Positions 42,937 through 51,552 of a stretch of DNA of 64,000 bases are shown here, one piece after another (the stretch's first letter is position 1; each line of letters starts with the position of its first letter). Origin of the DNA: Thermomonas sp. HDW16 (GTDB taxonomy: Bacteria > Pseudomonadota > Gammaproteobacteria > Xanthomonadales > Xanthomonadaceae); contig NZ_CP049872.1 of assembly GCF_011302915.1 (NCBI RefSeq), forward strand, positions 868,001-932,000. The letters run 5' to 3'. Below the pieces are notes generated by a model. The model had not been told where the DNA came from. It made no database searches and worked only from the letters and a program-made list of their open reading frames with translations. The position numbers and the translations under genes are program-made.

Positions 42937-43332
42937 TCAGTGGTTGATGATGATTGGATCCTTGACAGTGGCGGCGATGCTCGTTTCGGTGCAGTAGACC
43001 TTGTGGTTGTAGAGGACGCAGAGCCTGTAGACCCATCTTCCATCGCTGTCGCCATTGGAATGGGTGTCGGTGATCGACATGGAATTTCCATTCGAACCCC
43101 GTGCCGGTTCGCCGAATATCTCGCTGGATGGAGGCGGATCGGTGACCCATTGAAACCCCGGCTCCGGGTCGGACATGGGCACGAATTCGCCTCCGGTCAG
43201 CACGCCGTTCAGGTTCCAGGTGATGGTTTGCGGCTTGGTTTTCTTGTCGATGTGGATGTGTCCGTGGTCGTGCACGTCCAGGACGTTCGGGGTGACCGAT
43301 GTATCCAGCGAGACATTGATGTTGTTGCTCAT
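42937..43332 (-). CDS. Small hypothetical protein, third gene of the SLOG/TIR cassette
   Basis: A 131-residue soluble protein without signal peptide or membrane segment. It is acidic at the C-terminus, His-rich near residues 18-27 (VLDVHDHGHIHIDKK) and contains MSDPEPGFQWV and a Cys pair in YRLCVLYNHKVYCTE. The composition suggests a beta-sandwich. It may belong to the small family that Pfam calls DP-EP, an unverified impression. It is transcribed after the TIR gene with a 48-bp gap. ATG at 43332 is used. Confidence 0.6.
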   Translation of the reverse strand: MSNNINVSLDTSVTPNVLDVHDHGHIHIDKKTKPQTITWNLNGVLTGGEFVPMSDPEPGFQWVTDPPPSSEIFGEPARGSNGNSMSITDTHSNGDSDGRWVYRLCVLYNHKVYCTETSIAATVKDPIIINH

Positions 43333-43380
43333 GGCGATCCTCGGGTTGTCGCATCCTGCGATGGCGCCGAACATCCGGGT

Positions 43381-45537
43381 TCAGCGTTTGGGGGAGGTCG
43401 TGGCCGCTGGGTACGCGGGCGTTGATGGAGGCGGCTTAAAGTCGTGATAACCGGCCGCTGACAGTGCCGTGGTGATCGGCTTCGCTTCATGCTTTCGGCC
43501 TAGTTGCGTCAACGCATCGGCCTTGAGTGCCAACAACCTGGGATCCTGGCGCGCGGAGGTCTGTACATCGATCGTTGCGAGCGCGCGTTCGGCCAGCGCT
43601 TTTCGCCGGCTTTCGGGGGACACGGAGGCCAAGCGCAGCCATGCATTAGCCGTGGCGAGCACGATGCCGCGATCCTGCTGGTTCTCTTTGAGCTGCGGTT
43701 CGAGGGTTTCGAGGGCGGAAGTCAGCTGGTTGTTCACCAGATCGGAATGCTTGCCCGAGGCGATGATCTGCTCGGCGCTTTCGGTCAGTGCGGCCGCATG
43801 TTCGCGTTGCCAAGCCGTTTGTTCAGGACTCGCCTTGATCATGGCTTCAAGCATTTCAAGCGACTGCCCAACTAGTTGCTTCGCGACCTCCGCTTGGCCA
43901 CGTTGCCGTTCGATCTTGGCGAGCTGATAGGCATACAGTCCGATGTCGAATTGGTAGTTGGTACTGCCGGGTTCCATGACATTGAGTCGTTCGGCATCGT
44001 CCAGCGTTTGTCGAAGCAAGGCAGCGCCTTCGTCCAGCTGGCCGCCGAGCGCGAGCGTCCGTCCCAAGGTCGCTCGCGAAATCAGCAGTCGCTCGTGTTG
44101 CGCGTTGTTGCGCCGATCCCTGTCCAAGGAATGCTGCTGGATGACAAGATCGGCACGATAGCCGTTGATTGCCTTGGCAAGGTTTCCGCTCATCAGGGCC
44201 ATCTTCGCCAAATTGTTGTGCGCCAGACCAAGCTGTCCCTGCCAGTCAAGGTTGTCCGGATCAAGAACCGCCAAGGGTTCCGCGGCAGCCAACATGCGCT
44301 CGTAGTTTTCCGCGGCTTCCTCGAAATGCCCGGTGGCTTCGAGGACGTGCCCATTGTTGTTGTCGACGTTCGTCAGTTGGTACAGCAGCCGTGGGTTGCC
44401 GGGGGCGTGCCGACGTGCCGCGGCAAGCACATTGTGGGTTGCATCGAAACCTTGTTGCGCGCCTTTCATGTCGCCCTGATACCAATGGGTCACCCCGATA
44501 TAGGAAAGGATGTCGGCATAGGCGAGTTGTCGCGCCAGATCGGCGGGTCTTGCCCGGGCAAGCGGACCGGACAAGGCCGCTGCTGCCTTGAAGCTTTCCA
44601 TCGCCTTCGGCAAGGCTCCCTGTTCGGAACGGACGATGCCGATCTTGACCAGCGCCTTGGCGCGCTGTTCCAGTGCCTCATCGGTGACATCTGTCTTCGG
44701 CAGCGACTGGAAGTACGCCATCGCCTTGTCGTTGACGGACGACAGGATGTCCAGGCGCCCCACTTCCGACAATTTGTCGTTGAGGTCGCCCAGCATGAAA
44801 TCCACCAGCGTTTCCGCTTGCTTCTGCCGGCGCTCGGCGGCTTTTTTCGCCACCATCGCCTGCACCGCCAGCACGCTGGTCACCAGCATCACCACTACCG
44901 CCAACGCGGTGATCGCGGTCATGCGCAGGTGGCGGCGGCGCGCCTCGCGCTGGCGCAGGGTGTCCAGCGGCAGGCCGAACAGGCCAGCCAGCAGTTTCAA
45001 CAGCGCGAGCGGTTTTCCGTCCTTGCCCGGGCGGGCATCGGCGGCGACGGGATTGGCCGGGGTGCTGTCGAGGTTGCCATCGGCATCCAGTTCATAGCGC
45101 AGGGCAGGCGGGAAGCATTCGTTCGCATCGCCGGAGTTCGGTTCGCCATCGACGATGAAGGCATAGATGCGATCGCCGCGACCCAGTCGCTTGAAGGTCA
45201 GGATTTCGGCATCGACATAAGTGGACTGCGCCGCGTTGGGCGAACACACCACCACCAGCGCTTCGGAATTTTCCAGTGCAGCCTGGATCTGCGGGCCCAG
45301 TTGGCCTGCGCTTGGCAGGTCATCACGGTCGCGGAAGATCGGACTCAGTCGTTCGGGCAACGGGCCATGCGTGCCCGTTGCGCCGCGCAGTCGCGACGGC
45401 AGGCGATACGCTTCCAGCCGGCGATGCAGCCAAGTGGCGTGGCGTGCGTCGGCGTGGCTGTAGCTGATGAAGGCGCGATAACGCAGACCCCACCTCCCGG
45501 GATCGCGCCGACGCCCCTGTTTCGCCGGCCAACCCAA
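43381..45537 (-). CDS. TIR domain / transmembrane / TPR protein
   Basis: A 718-residue protein. Residues 18-135 form a bacterial TIR domain: RYRAFISYSHAD, then the BB-loop-like SPIFRDRDDLPSAGQLG, then VVVCSPNAAQSTYVDAE, in which Glu111 is the likely catalytic glutamate of TIR NAD-cleaving enzymes. One membrane helix lies at about 206-230. The C-terminal 470 residues are helical repeats, TPR-like, with YSGNLAKAINGY-type periodicity. The TIR side should face the cytosol and the repeats the periplasm. It follows the SLOG/SLATT-like gene by 21 bp; the start codon appears to be TTG at 45537. Enzyme activity is inference. Confidence 0.85.
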   Translation of the reverse strand: MGWPAKQGRRRDPGRWGLRYRAFISYSHADARHATWLHRRLEAYRLPSRLRGATGTHGPLPERLSPIFRDRDDLPSAGQLGPQIQAALENSEALVVVCSPNAAQSTYVDAEILTFKRLGRGDRIYAFIVDGEPNSGDANECFPPALRYELDADGNLDSTPANPVAADARPGKDGKPLALLKLLAGLFGLPLDTLRQREARRRHLRMTAITALAVVVMLVTSVLAVQAMVAKKAAERRQKQAETLVDFMLGDLNDKLSEVGRLDILSSVNDKAMAYFQSLPKTDVTDEALEQRAKALVKIGIVRSEQGALPKAMESFKAAAALSGPLARARPADLARQLAYADILSYIGVTHWYQGDMKGAQQGFDATHNVLAAARRHAPGNPRLLYQLTNVDNNNGHVLEATGHFEEAAENYERMLAAAEPLAVLDPDNLDWQGQLGLAHNNLAKMALMSGNLAKAINGYRADLVIQQHSLDRDRRNNAQHERLLISRATLGRTLALGGQLDEGAALLRQTLDDAERLNVMEPGSTNYQFDIGLYAYQLAKIERQRGQAEVAKQLVGQSLEMLEAMIKASPEQTAWQREHAAALTESAEQIIASGKHSDLVNNQLTSALETLEPQLKENQQDRGIVLATANAWLRLASVSPESRRKALAERALATIDVQTSARQDPRLLALKADALTQLGRKHEAKPITTALSAAGYHDFKPPPSTPAYPAATTSPKR

Positions 45538-45558
45538 GATGCAACGCGGTTGCTGCCG

Positions 45559-47331
45559 TTAACCGGACAATCCGCCGGCTTCCAGTGGGCGTTCGCGGTG
45601 GAGCAAAATCCATTCGGCGTGTTCTTCGAGGCAAGCGCAGCCGAGCGCGCGCAGCAGGTGGCGCGATTCGGCATCGTCGCGGGCGTTGTCCAGGCGCGCG
45701 CGGCAACTGTCGAACAATCGGCTCATGAAGCGGAATTGCTTGATCAGTTCCTTGTCCGCGTTCTTGTGGGAATACGCTTCGTGGATACCGGCCAACAGCG
45801 GCAACAGGCCCATCGAAACCAGCAATGTCTTCTGCCAGGCAGGGTTGATGTGTCCGCCTGCCAGCAGCAGCGCCACCGCACCCAGCACGCCGCCGGCCAA
45901 CGCGATGTTGCCGAGCAATGCGGTGGTGCGATAGGCGCGCTCACGGCTTTGGCTGCCTGCATTGAAGTAGGCAAGTTGCCCACTGGAATCATTGTCGATT
46001 GCCGATCGCTCGCCGACCCAACGGCTGATCACCCAGCGCAGCCAATCCTGGTCTGGCCGGAAGTCCTCGCTGCGCAACAGTCCCGAGCTGCGCATCGCGT
46101 GCCGGATCCAGCTCAGGTCCACGTCCTGCTTCTGCAGGAAGCTGTCGTAGCCCAGGCTGCTGTTCGGAGGTGTTTCAACACCCGCCAGGCGCCAGTACAG
46201 CTGCACGCGCAGGCCTTCGGCCAGACCACGGTAATCCAGGTACTTGCGATGCCACTCGCGCCGTTCGCCGATCAAGCTGACCAACCACCCCAGCGCGAAC
46301 AACACCAGGAAGGCCGCCACGTAACGGCGATCGCTGTCCACGTCGGAATACAGGATGAAGGACAGACCCATCGCCGCGGCCATGGCATGGGTGAGCAGCA
46401 TGTTGCGCCGCACGCGGCGGCGGAAATGCACGGCCAGCCAATCCGCCGCGCCGAACAGTTTGTCCACTTCGCGCACCGGTGCTGGGGCCGGCGTTGGCAT
46501 GCCGGCATCGAGCAACGAGCGCACTTCGCTTGCCATCGCGTTCGCGTGGCGTTGCGTGTCGCGATTGAAGGCCTGCATCTGGCCGAACACATGGCAGTAC
46601 TGTGCGGGCACCTTCGAACTGCCGGGCAGGTGGCCTTCGACCGTCACCCAGCGCGGATCGCGCAGGTGCTCGATCGGCTCGCCGGGGCCGTCCTCCGGGT
46701 GCGGAAGACGGCGCGGGCAGTACAGGTGGTAGACGAGGTCGCTTTCGTCATCGGCCAGCAGGTTCGGCGCCACGTCTTCAGCACTGAAGCCCGGCATTGC
46801 ATTGCGCAGGTGGTAATCGACGACCTGCGCGGTGCCGCCAGTCGCTTCGCTGGCCTTGCCATCCCACAGCGCCAGCAGGATCTGGCAATGCGAGGACACG
46901 AACATCCCGAGCTGCGCGTACTGGCGGTTGCGCGCCGGGCCGCGTTGCTGGATCTCTTCCGGCGTGTTGCCGGGCGCCATCGGCAGCGTGCGCACCTGCG
47001 CCTGCGCAAGCAACCCGCGGAAGCGTTCGAGCGAGCCTTCGCGTTCGAAATCGCGTTCGTATTCCGCCTGCGGCATCGGCAGTGGCACGACCAGTTCGAT
47101 GCCGAGCGCCAATGCTTCCTCGGCCACCAACTGGTCGCCGCCTTCGGCGAGCGCGGAGATCAGCCGCAACGGCAGGTCTGGGAATTCGCCGCGCACGCGC
47201 AGGAAGAAATCGCGCACTTCACTGCGCAGCCGCGGGGTCTCTTCGGTGATGAGGTCGCGGTGCGCGGTCAGCCCGATGTTCAGGCGGATTCGCGCCGGCG
47301 TGGTGCTGGCGTTTGCGAGGCTGTCCGGCAT
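45559..47331 (-). CDS. SLOG-like nucleotide-sensor domain with SLATT-like membrane segments
   Basis: A 590-residue protein. Residues about 14-180 look like a SLOG Rossmannoid domain: LNIGLTAHRD, the block LISALAEGGDQLVAEEAL followed by GIELVVPLP, and LALWDGKASEATGGTAQVV, which carries the GGT ligand loop. Two helix pairs follow, at about 312-355 and 470-516. Each is trailed by a SLATT-like helix (HRKYLDYRGLAEGLRVQLYW and HKNADKELIKQFRFM). SLOG domains bind nucleotide-derived ligands, and SLATT proteins are proposed membrane-pore effectors. It is the first gene of the three-gene cassette. ATG at 47331 has AAGGGG nine bases before it; 47352 is the alternative. Confidence 0.72.
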   Translation of the reverse strand: MPDSLANASTTPARIRLNIGLTAHRDLITEETPRLRSEVRDFFLRVRGEFPDLPLRLISALAEGGDQLVAEEALALGIELVVPLPMPQAEYERDFEREGSLERFRGLLAQAQVRTLPMAPGNTPEEIQQRGPARNRQYAQLGMFVSSHCQILLALWDGKASEATGGTAQVVDYHLRNAMPGFSAEDVAPNLLADDESDLVYHLYCPRRLPHPEDGPGEPIEHLRDPRWVTVEGHLPGSSKVPAQYCHVFGQMQAFNRDTQRHANAMASEVRSLLDAGMPTPAPAPVREVDKLFGAADWLAVHFRRRVRRNMLLTHAMAAAMGLSFILYSDVDSDRRYVAAFLVLFALGWLVSLIGERREWHRKYLDYRGLAEGLRVQLYWRLAGVETPPNSSLGYDSFLQKQDVDLSWIRHAMRSSGLLRSEDFRPDQDWLRWVISRWVGERSAIDNDSSGQLAYFNAGSQSRERAYRTTALLGNIALAGGVLGAVALLLAGGHINPAWQKTLLVSMGLLPLLAGIHEAYSHKNADKELIKQFRFMSRLFDSCRARLDNARDDAESRHLLRALGCACLEEHAEWILLHRERPLEAGGLSG

Positions 47332-47422
47332 CGAAACTGTCCCCTTGCCCATGGCGTCGTCGCCCCCGGTTGCGCCATGGTGGCACGCATGCGAACGTCA
47401 CCCCATCAAACGGAGTCTGGCG

Positions 47423-47773
47423 ATGTCGACGGTCGCATTGTTGTTGCTGGTCGTGGTGGCCCTGCTGCACCTGTATTTCCTGGTGCTGGAAATGTTCCTG
47501 TGGACCAAGCCGCTGGGGCTGAAGACCTTCCGCAACACGCCGGAGAGGGCCGAAACCACCCGCGTATTGGCCGCCAACCAGGGCCTGTACAACGGCTTCC
47601 TGGCCGCCGGCCTGCTGTATGCGGCGGTCACCGGCTCGCGCGAGTTCGCGGTGTTCTTCCTGCTGTGCGTGGTCGTGGCCGGTGCCTACGGGGCGTACAG
47701 CGTCAACAAGCGGATCTTCTTCGTGCAGGCGTTGCCGGCCCTGCTGGCGCTGGCCGCGGTGTGCTGCTTCTGA
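47423..47773 (+). CDS. DUF1304 membrane protein
   Basis: A 116-residue protein with four membrane helices. The family hallmarks EMFLWTKPLGLKTF, ANQGLYNGFLAAGLLY and GAYGAYSVNKRIFFVQALPALLAL are all present. DUF1304 proteins are small polytopic membrane proteins of unknown function. ATG at 47423 follows CGGAG by about 8 bases. Confidence 0.93.
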   Translation: MSTVALLLLVVVALLHLYFLVLEMFLWTKPLGLKTFRNTPERAETTRVLAANQGLYNGFLAAGLLYAAVTGSREFAVFFLLCVVVAGAYGAYSVNKRIFFVQALPALLALAAVCCF

Positions 47774-47786
47774 TCGAACGCTTGGT

Positions 47787-48260
47787 TCAGCGCGTCGTTT
47801 TCGGCGAGATCCACATGGCGATCGTCGCGGTCAGCACGGCGTCGCCCTGCGGATCCTGGATGGTCACGTCGAACGGCAATTCGTAGCCTTCATCCGCGAC
47901 ATGCGCCGGGAATGCCGGCACCGCGGTGGCACGCATCCGCCCGACTGCCTTCTTCAGGTACTTCACGTCCATGCCCTTGGGGATCCAGCGCATGCCGTGC
48001 GGGATGCTGACTTCGCAGGTCAGGCCGCCGACGAACTCGGCCAGGTTGCACAGCGCGATCGCATGCACGGTGCCGATGTGGTTGCTGACCTTGCGCCGGT
48101 GCGCGATGGACGCGATCCCGCGCCCCGGCTCCAGCGATTCGATGCGCGGCACGATGCTGGCGAAGTAGGGCGCTTTCCAGCACACCAGTTTCGAGAACAA
48201 CCAACGTCCGCCCGGCCAGCGGGTCAGGCGTCGGTACACATCCAGCATCGGCGTTGCCAT
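47787..48260 (-). CDS. DUF4442 hotdog-fold protein (thioesterase-like)
   Basis: A 157-residue soluble protein of the DUF4442 group, which has the hotdog fold of acyl-CoA thioesterases. Recognised parts are SNHIGTVHAIALCNLAEFVGGL, with the helix of the fold, and SIPHGMRWIPKGMDVKYLKKA. It is encoded three bases after fadE, so it probably acts on acyl-CoAs produced or used by that pathway. The enzymatic role is inferred from fold and position. Confidence 0.87.
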   Translation of the reverse strand: MATPMLDVYRRLTRWPGGRWLFSKLVCWKAPYFASIVPRIESLEPGRGIASIAHRRKVSNHIGTVHAIALCNLAEFVGGLTCEVSIPHGMRWIPKGMDVKYLKKAVGRMRATAVPAFPAHVADEGYELPFDVTIQDPQGDAVLTATIAMWISPKTTR

Positions 48261-48263
48261 GGG

Positions 48264-50741
48264 TCAGGCCGCCTCGCGTCCAGTGGCTCCCGGCGCATCG
48301 AACACGGCATAGCCGGCCGAACGCAGTTCCCAGGATTCGAAGTCATCGACCATGATCGCGTCCAGGGTCATCGCGCGCAGTTCTTCCAACTGCTTGCGCT
48401 CGTCCGCGGTGATCCAGCCTTCGCGCACGCCTTCGTCGAGCTGCGCAACGAACTCCAGCGCTTCGATGTCGCTGTTCTTCAGCGCCTTGAGGAACTTGCG
48501 TTCCACCGGTTCGGCCATCACCACCTTCGGCAGGTAGCTGATGATGCGGCCAGCCGGGTTGTTTTCGCACGGCGTGGTGAACACGCCGTTGGCCATGCGC
48601 TCGCGTGCATCGCAGGGCGTCATCAGCAGGCTGGCGACCTTGTGGCCCAGGCGGTCGCTCGGCGCCTGCGCGCGGCGGCCCCAGGGGAAGATCACCAACC
48701 ACAGCAACCAGCCGACCGGACGGATCGGGAAGTTGCGCAGCGCGCCGGACAGCGCGGTCTCGATCTTGTTGACGGCATCGTGGAAGGCATAGGCCAGCAG
48801 CGGCTGGTCGCCGGCCGGGCTGCCCGCATCCTGGTGGCGCTTGAGCATGGCGCTGGTGATGTACAGCTGGCTGAGCACGTCGCCCAGGCGGCCGCTCAGT
48901 GATTCCTTGAACTTCAGCTTGCCGCCGAGCAGCAGCATCGAGGTATCCGCCATCACCGCCAGCGCGGCGGAATAGCGATTGAGCTTGCGGAAGTAACGGC
49001 GGGTGTCGTCATCGCCCGGGGCGACGCCGATCTTGCTGCCGGTCAGGCCATACCACCAGCTGCGCACCGCATTGGAAATCGCGAAACCGATGTGGCCGAA
49101 CAATGCGGCATCGAACTTGTCGATGCGCTCGACCGGATCGGCCAGTTGCGCCGCCTTCATTTCCTTCATCACCCACGGATGGCAGAGGATCGCGCCTTGG
49201 CCGAAGATCATCAGGCTGCGGGTCATGATGTTCGCGCCTTCCACCGTGATGGCGATCGGCGATGCCTGCCACGCGCGGCCGGCGAAATTGCGCGGCCCCA
49301 GGATGATGCCCTTGCCGCCGAGGATGTCCATGCTGTCCATGGCCGCCTTGCGGCCCATCTCGGTGCAGTGGTACTTGGCAATGGTGGACGGCACGGCGGG
49401 GTTTTCGCCGCGCGCCACCGCCGCTGCCGTCGCTTCGCTCAACGCACTGCAGGCATAGGCATTGCCGGCGATGCGGGCGAGGGCTTCTTCCACGCCTTCG
49501 AAGCGGCCGACCGACAGGCCGAACTGCTTGCGGATGCGTGCATAGCTGCCCACCGCGACCGCGCCCATCTTCGAGCCGCCGCTGGCGGTCGAGGGCAGGG
49601 TGATCGAACGGCCGATCGACAGGCATTCCATCAGCATGCGCCAGCCCTGGCCGGCATAGTCTTCACCACCAATCAGCTGCGACAGCGGCACGAACAGGTC
49701 CTTGCCGTGGATCGGGCCGTTCTGGAACGGCGAGTTGAGCGGGAAGTGGCGGCGGCCGATGTCCAGACCGGGTGTGTCGCGCGGCACCAGCGCCAGGCTG
49801 ATGCCGATGTCGCGCTTGTCGCCCAGCAGGCCGTCCGGGTCGTACATGCGGAACGCGACGCCGATCAGCGTGGCCACCGGCGCCAACGTGATGTAGCGCT
49901 TGTCCATGGTCAGGCGGATGCCCAGCACCTTGGCGCCGTTCCATTCGCCTTCGCAGACGATGCCGTAGTCCGGGATCGAGGTGGCGTCGGAGCCGGCGAA
50001 CGGGCCGGTCAGTGCGAAGCAGGGCACTTCACGGCCGTCGGCCAGACGCGGTAGGTAGTCGCGCTTCTGCTCGTCGGTACCGTAGTGCATCAGCAGTTCG
50101 GCCGGGCCCAGCGAGTTCGGCACGCCCACGGTGGAGCTGAGTACGGTGCTGATCGAGGCCAGCTTCTGGATGACCTTGTGGTTCATCAGCGCGGAGAAGC
50201 CCAGACCGCCGTATTCCTTCGGAATGTTCAGGCCGAAGAACTTGTTGCGCTTGACGTACTCCCAGATCTCCGGCGGCAGGTCGGCGCGGACGTGGCAGAT
50301 GTCCCAGTCGTCAGCCATCCGGCACAGTTCTTCGCAGGGGCCATCCAGGAAGGCCTGTTCCTCGGCGGTCAGTTCCGGCTTCGGCAGCTTCAACAGCTGA
50401 TCCCAGTCCGGCTTGCCGGAGAACAGCTGGCCTTCGAAACCGACCGTGCCGGATTCAAGCGCAGTGCGCTCGGTATCGGACAGTGGCGGCAGCAGCTTGG
50501 TGTAGAACTTCAGCAGCGGCGCGGTGATGAACGGCTTGCGTATCTGCGGGATCAGCAGCGGCACCGCGATCAAGGCCACGATGACCGCGGCGGTGATGGT
50601 TGCCGCCAGGTTCGCGCCCAGCAGCCAGCAGGCCACCAGTAAGGTGCCGGTCAACGCGGCCCAGACCGCCAGGCGCAGGCGGTGATAGGCGGCGAACGCG
50701 CCGGCGACGAGGAAGGCAAGGAAGGGAAGCAGGACGCTCAT
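48264..50741 (-). CDS. fadE: Long-chain acyl-CoA dehydrogenase
   Basis: FadE catalyses the first oxidation step of fatty-acid beta-oxidation. The 825-residue protein has two N-terminal membrane helices (residues 5-70) and the acyl-CoA dehydrogenase core with PKEYGGLGFSALMNHKV, CFALTGPFAGSD and the GKGIILGPRNF region. The large C-terminal domain specific to the FadE subclass (DUF1974) ends in a Glu/Arg-rich tail. The length matches E. coli FadE. The TetR gene upstream is divergent and an obvious operator lies between, so local repression is likely. Confidence 0.96.
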   Translation of the reverse strand: MSVLLPFLAFLVAGAFAAYHRLRLAVWAALTGTLLVACWLLGANLAATITAAVIVALIAVPLLIPQIRKPFITAPLLKFYTKLLPPLSDTERTALESGTVGFEGQLFSGKPDWDQLLKLPKPELTAEEQAFLDGPCEELCRMADDWDICHVRADLPPEIWEYVKRNKFFGLNIPKEYGGLGFSALMNHKVIQKLASISTVLSSTVGVPNSLGPAELLMHYGTDEQKRDYLPRLADGREVPCFALTGPFAGSDATSIPDYGIVCEGEWNGAKVLGIRLTMDKRYITLAPVATLIGVAFRMYDPDGLLGDKRDIGISLALVPRDTPGLDIGRRHFPLNSPFQNGPIHGKDLFVPLSQLIGGEDYAGQGWRMLMECLSIGRSITLPSTASGGSKMGAVAVGSYARIRKQFGLSVGRFEGVEEALARIAGNAYACSALSEATAAAVARGENPAVPSTIAKYHCTEMGRKAAMDSMDILGGKGIILGPRNFAGRAWQASPIAITVEGANIMTRSLMIFGQGAILCHPWVMKEMKAAQLADPVERIDKFDAALFGHIGFAISNAVRSWWYGLTGSKIGVAPGDDDTRRYFRKLNRYSAALAVMADTSMLLLGGKLKFKESLSGRLGDVLSQLYITSAMLKRHQDAGSPAGDQPLLAYAFHDAVNKIETALSGALRNFPIRPVGWLLWLVIFPWGRRAQAPSDRLGHKVASLLMTPCDARERMANGVFTTPCENNPAGRIISYLPKVVMAEPVERKFLKALKNSDIEALEFVAQLDEGVREGWITADERKQLEELRAMTLDAIMVDDFESWELRSAGYAVFDAPGATGREAA

Positions 50742-50804
50742 GACGGGGCTCCGGATACCGCGGATCTCAACGAACAGCGTTGCATACGTTTGCAGCGCCG
50801 CTTA

Positions 50805-50822
50805 CCATACGGATAAGTATGG
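50805..50822. promoter_or_regulatory. TetR-type operator between fadE and tetR
   Basis: CCATACGGATAAGTATGG is an inverted repeat with 6-bp arms (CCATAC/GTATGG) around a 6-base centre, in the divergent fadE/tetR gap. More CATAC or GTATG half-sites occur at 50782 and 50871-50895. It is the natural binding site for the adjacent TetR regulator, controlling both genes. Confidence 0.75.
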
Positions 50823-50908
50823 CGCTCGTGCTTTCGCTGTCAATCGGCAAAAGCGAGTAAAAACTCAGCATACTCTGCAAAACGCAAGCGTATGGAAGCC
50901 CCGACACA

Positions 50909-51484
50909 ATGACCGAAGCATCACCCCGTAGCGGGCGCCTTAGCGCCGATGATTGGGCCCGCGAAGCGCTTGAGCAGATCGCGGATGCCGGCGTTTCCTC
51001 CGTGGCGGTGGAGCCATTGGCGCGCCGGCTTGGCGTGACCAAAGGCAGCTTCTACTGGCATTTTCCCTCCCGCGATGCCCTCTTGCAGGCTGCGCTGGAG
51101 CGCTGGGAGCGCGATGAACAAAACGCCTACGGCGCGCTGGAATCGATCACCGATGCCACCGAACGGCTGCGCGCGCTGTTCCACCTGATCGCGCACCACA
51201 ACAAGACCCACATCATTTATTCCGAACTATTGAAGGCAAGCGACCACGCTGCAGTGCAGGCGGTGCTGGCGCATGTGCTGGAACGCCGGGTCGGCTTCCT
51301 GTTCGGTTCCTTCCGGCAAGCTGGCCTGAGCCAGAAAGATGCATTGAACCGCGCGCGTATGACCTATGCGGTGTACGTCGGCTTCCTGCAGCTTGAACTG
51401 CCGAAATTCCAGGCACGCCAGCCCATCGACGGTTTCGACGGCTACATCGAACACATGATGGCGACCCTGATCCCGAAACCCTGA
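50909..51484 (+). CDS. TetR/AcrR-family transcriptional regulator
   Basis: A 191-residue protein. The N-terminal helix-turn-helix reads ADAGVSSVAVEPLARRLGVTKGSFYWHFPSRDALLQAALE, a standard TetR DNA-binding domain (LGVTKGSFYWHF). The C-terminal ligand domain is variable. It is divergent from fadE with a palindromic operator between them, so it probably represses fadE and itself, and a fatty acyl-CoA may be the inducer. That ligand is inference. Confidence 0.93.
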   Translation: MTEASPRSGRLSADDWAREALEQIADAGVSSVAVEPLARRLGVTKGSFYWHFPSRDALLQAALERWERDEQNAYGALESITDATERLRALFHLIAHHNKTHIIYSELLKASDHAAVQAVLAHVLERRVGFLFGSFRQAGLSQKDALNRARMTYAVYVGFLQLELPKFQARQPIDGFDGYIEHMMATLIPKP

Positions 51485-51552
51485 TTCGACAATCCTGATC
51501 GCGGAGCGCGCGCTCCCTTTCCACCGGTGCCCGTCCGGGCCGAAGGCCATGC

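Noticed and set aside
42937..47331. Calling the cassette a Thoeris system outright
   Set aside because: No SIR2 or macro domain is present, and the TIR protein has a membrane helix and TPR tail unlike ThsB. Only the TIR plus SLOG logic is shared.
43876..47886. A plus-strand open frame of more than 1300 codons opposite the SLOG/TIR genes
   Set aside because: It is antisense to two genes with clear domains, is rich in Gln, Arg and His as expected for a shadow frame in GC-rich DNA, and has no ribosome-binding site or family motif.
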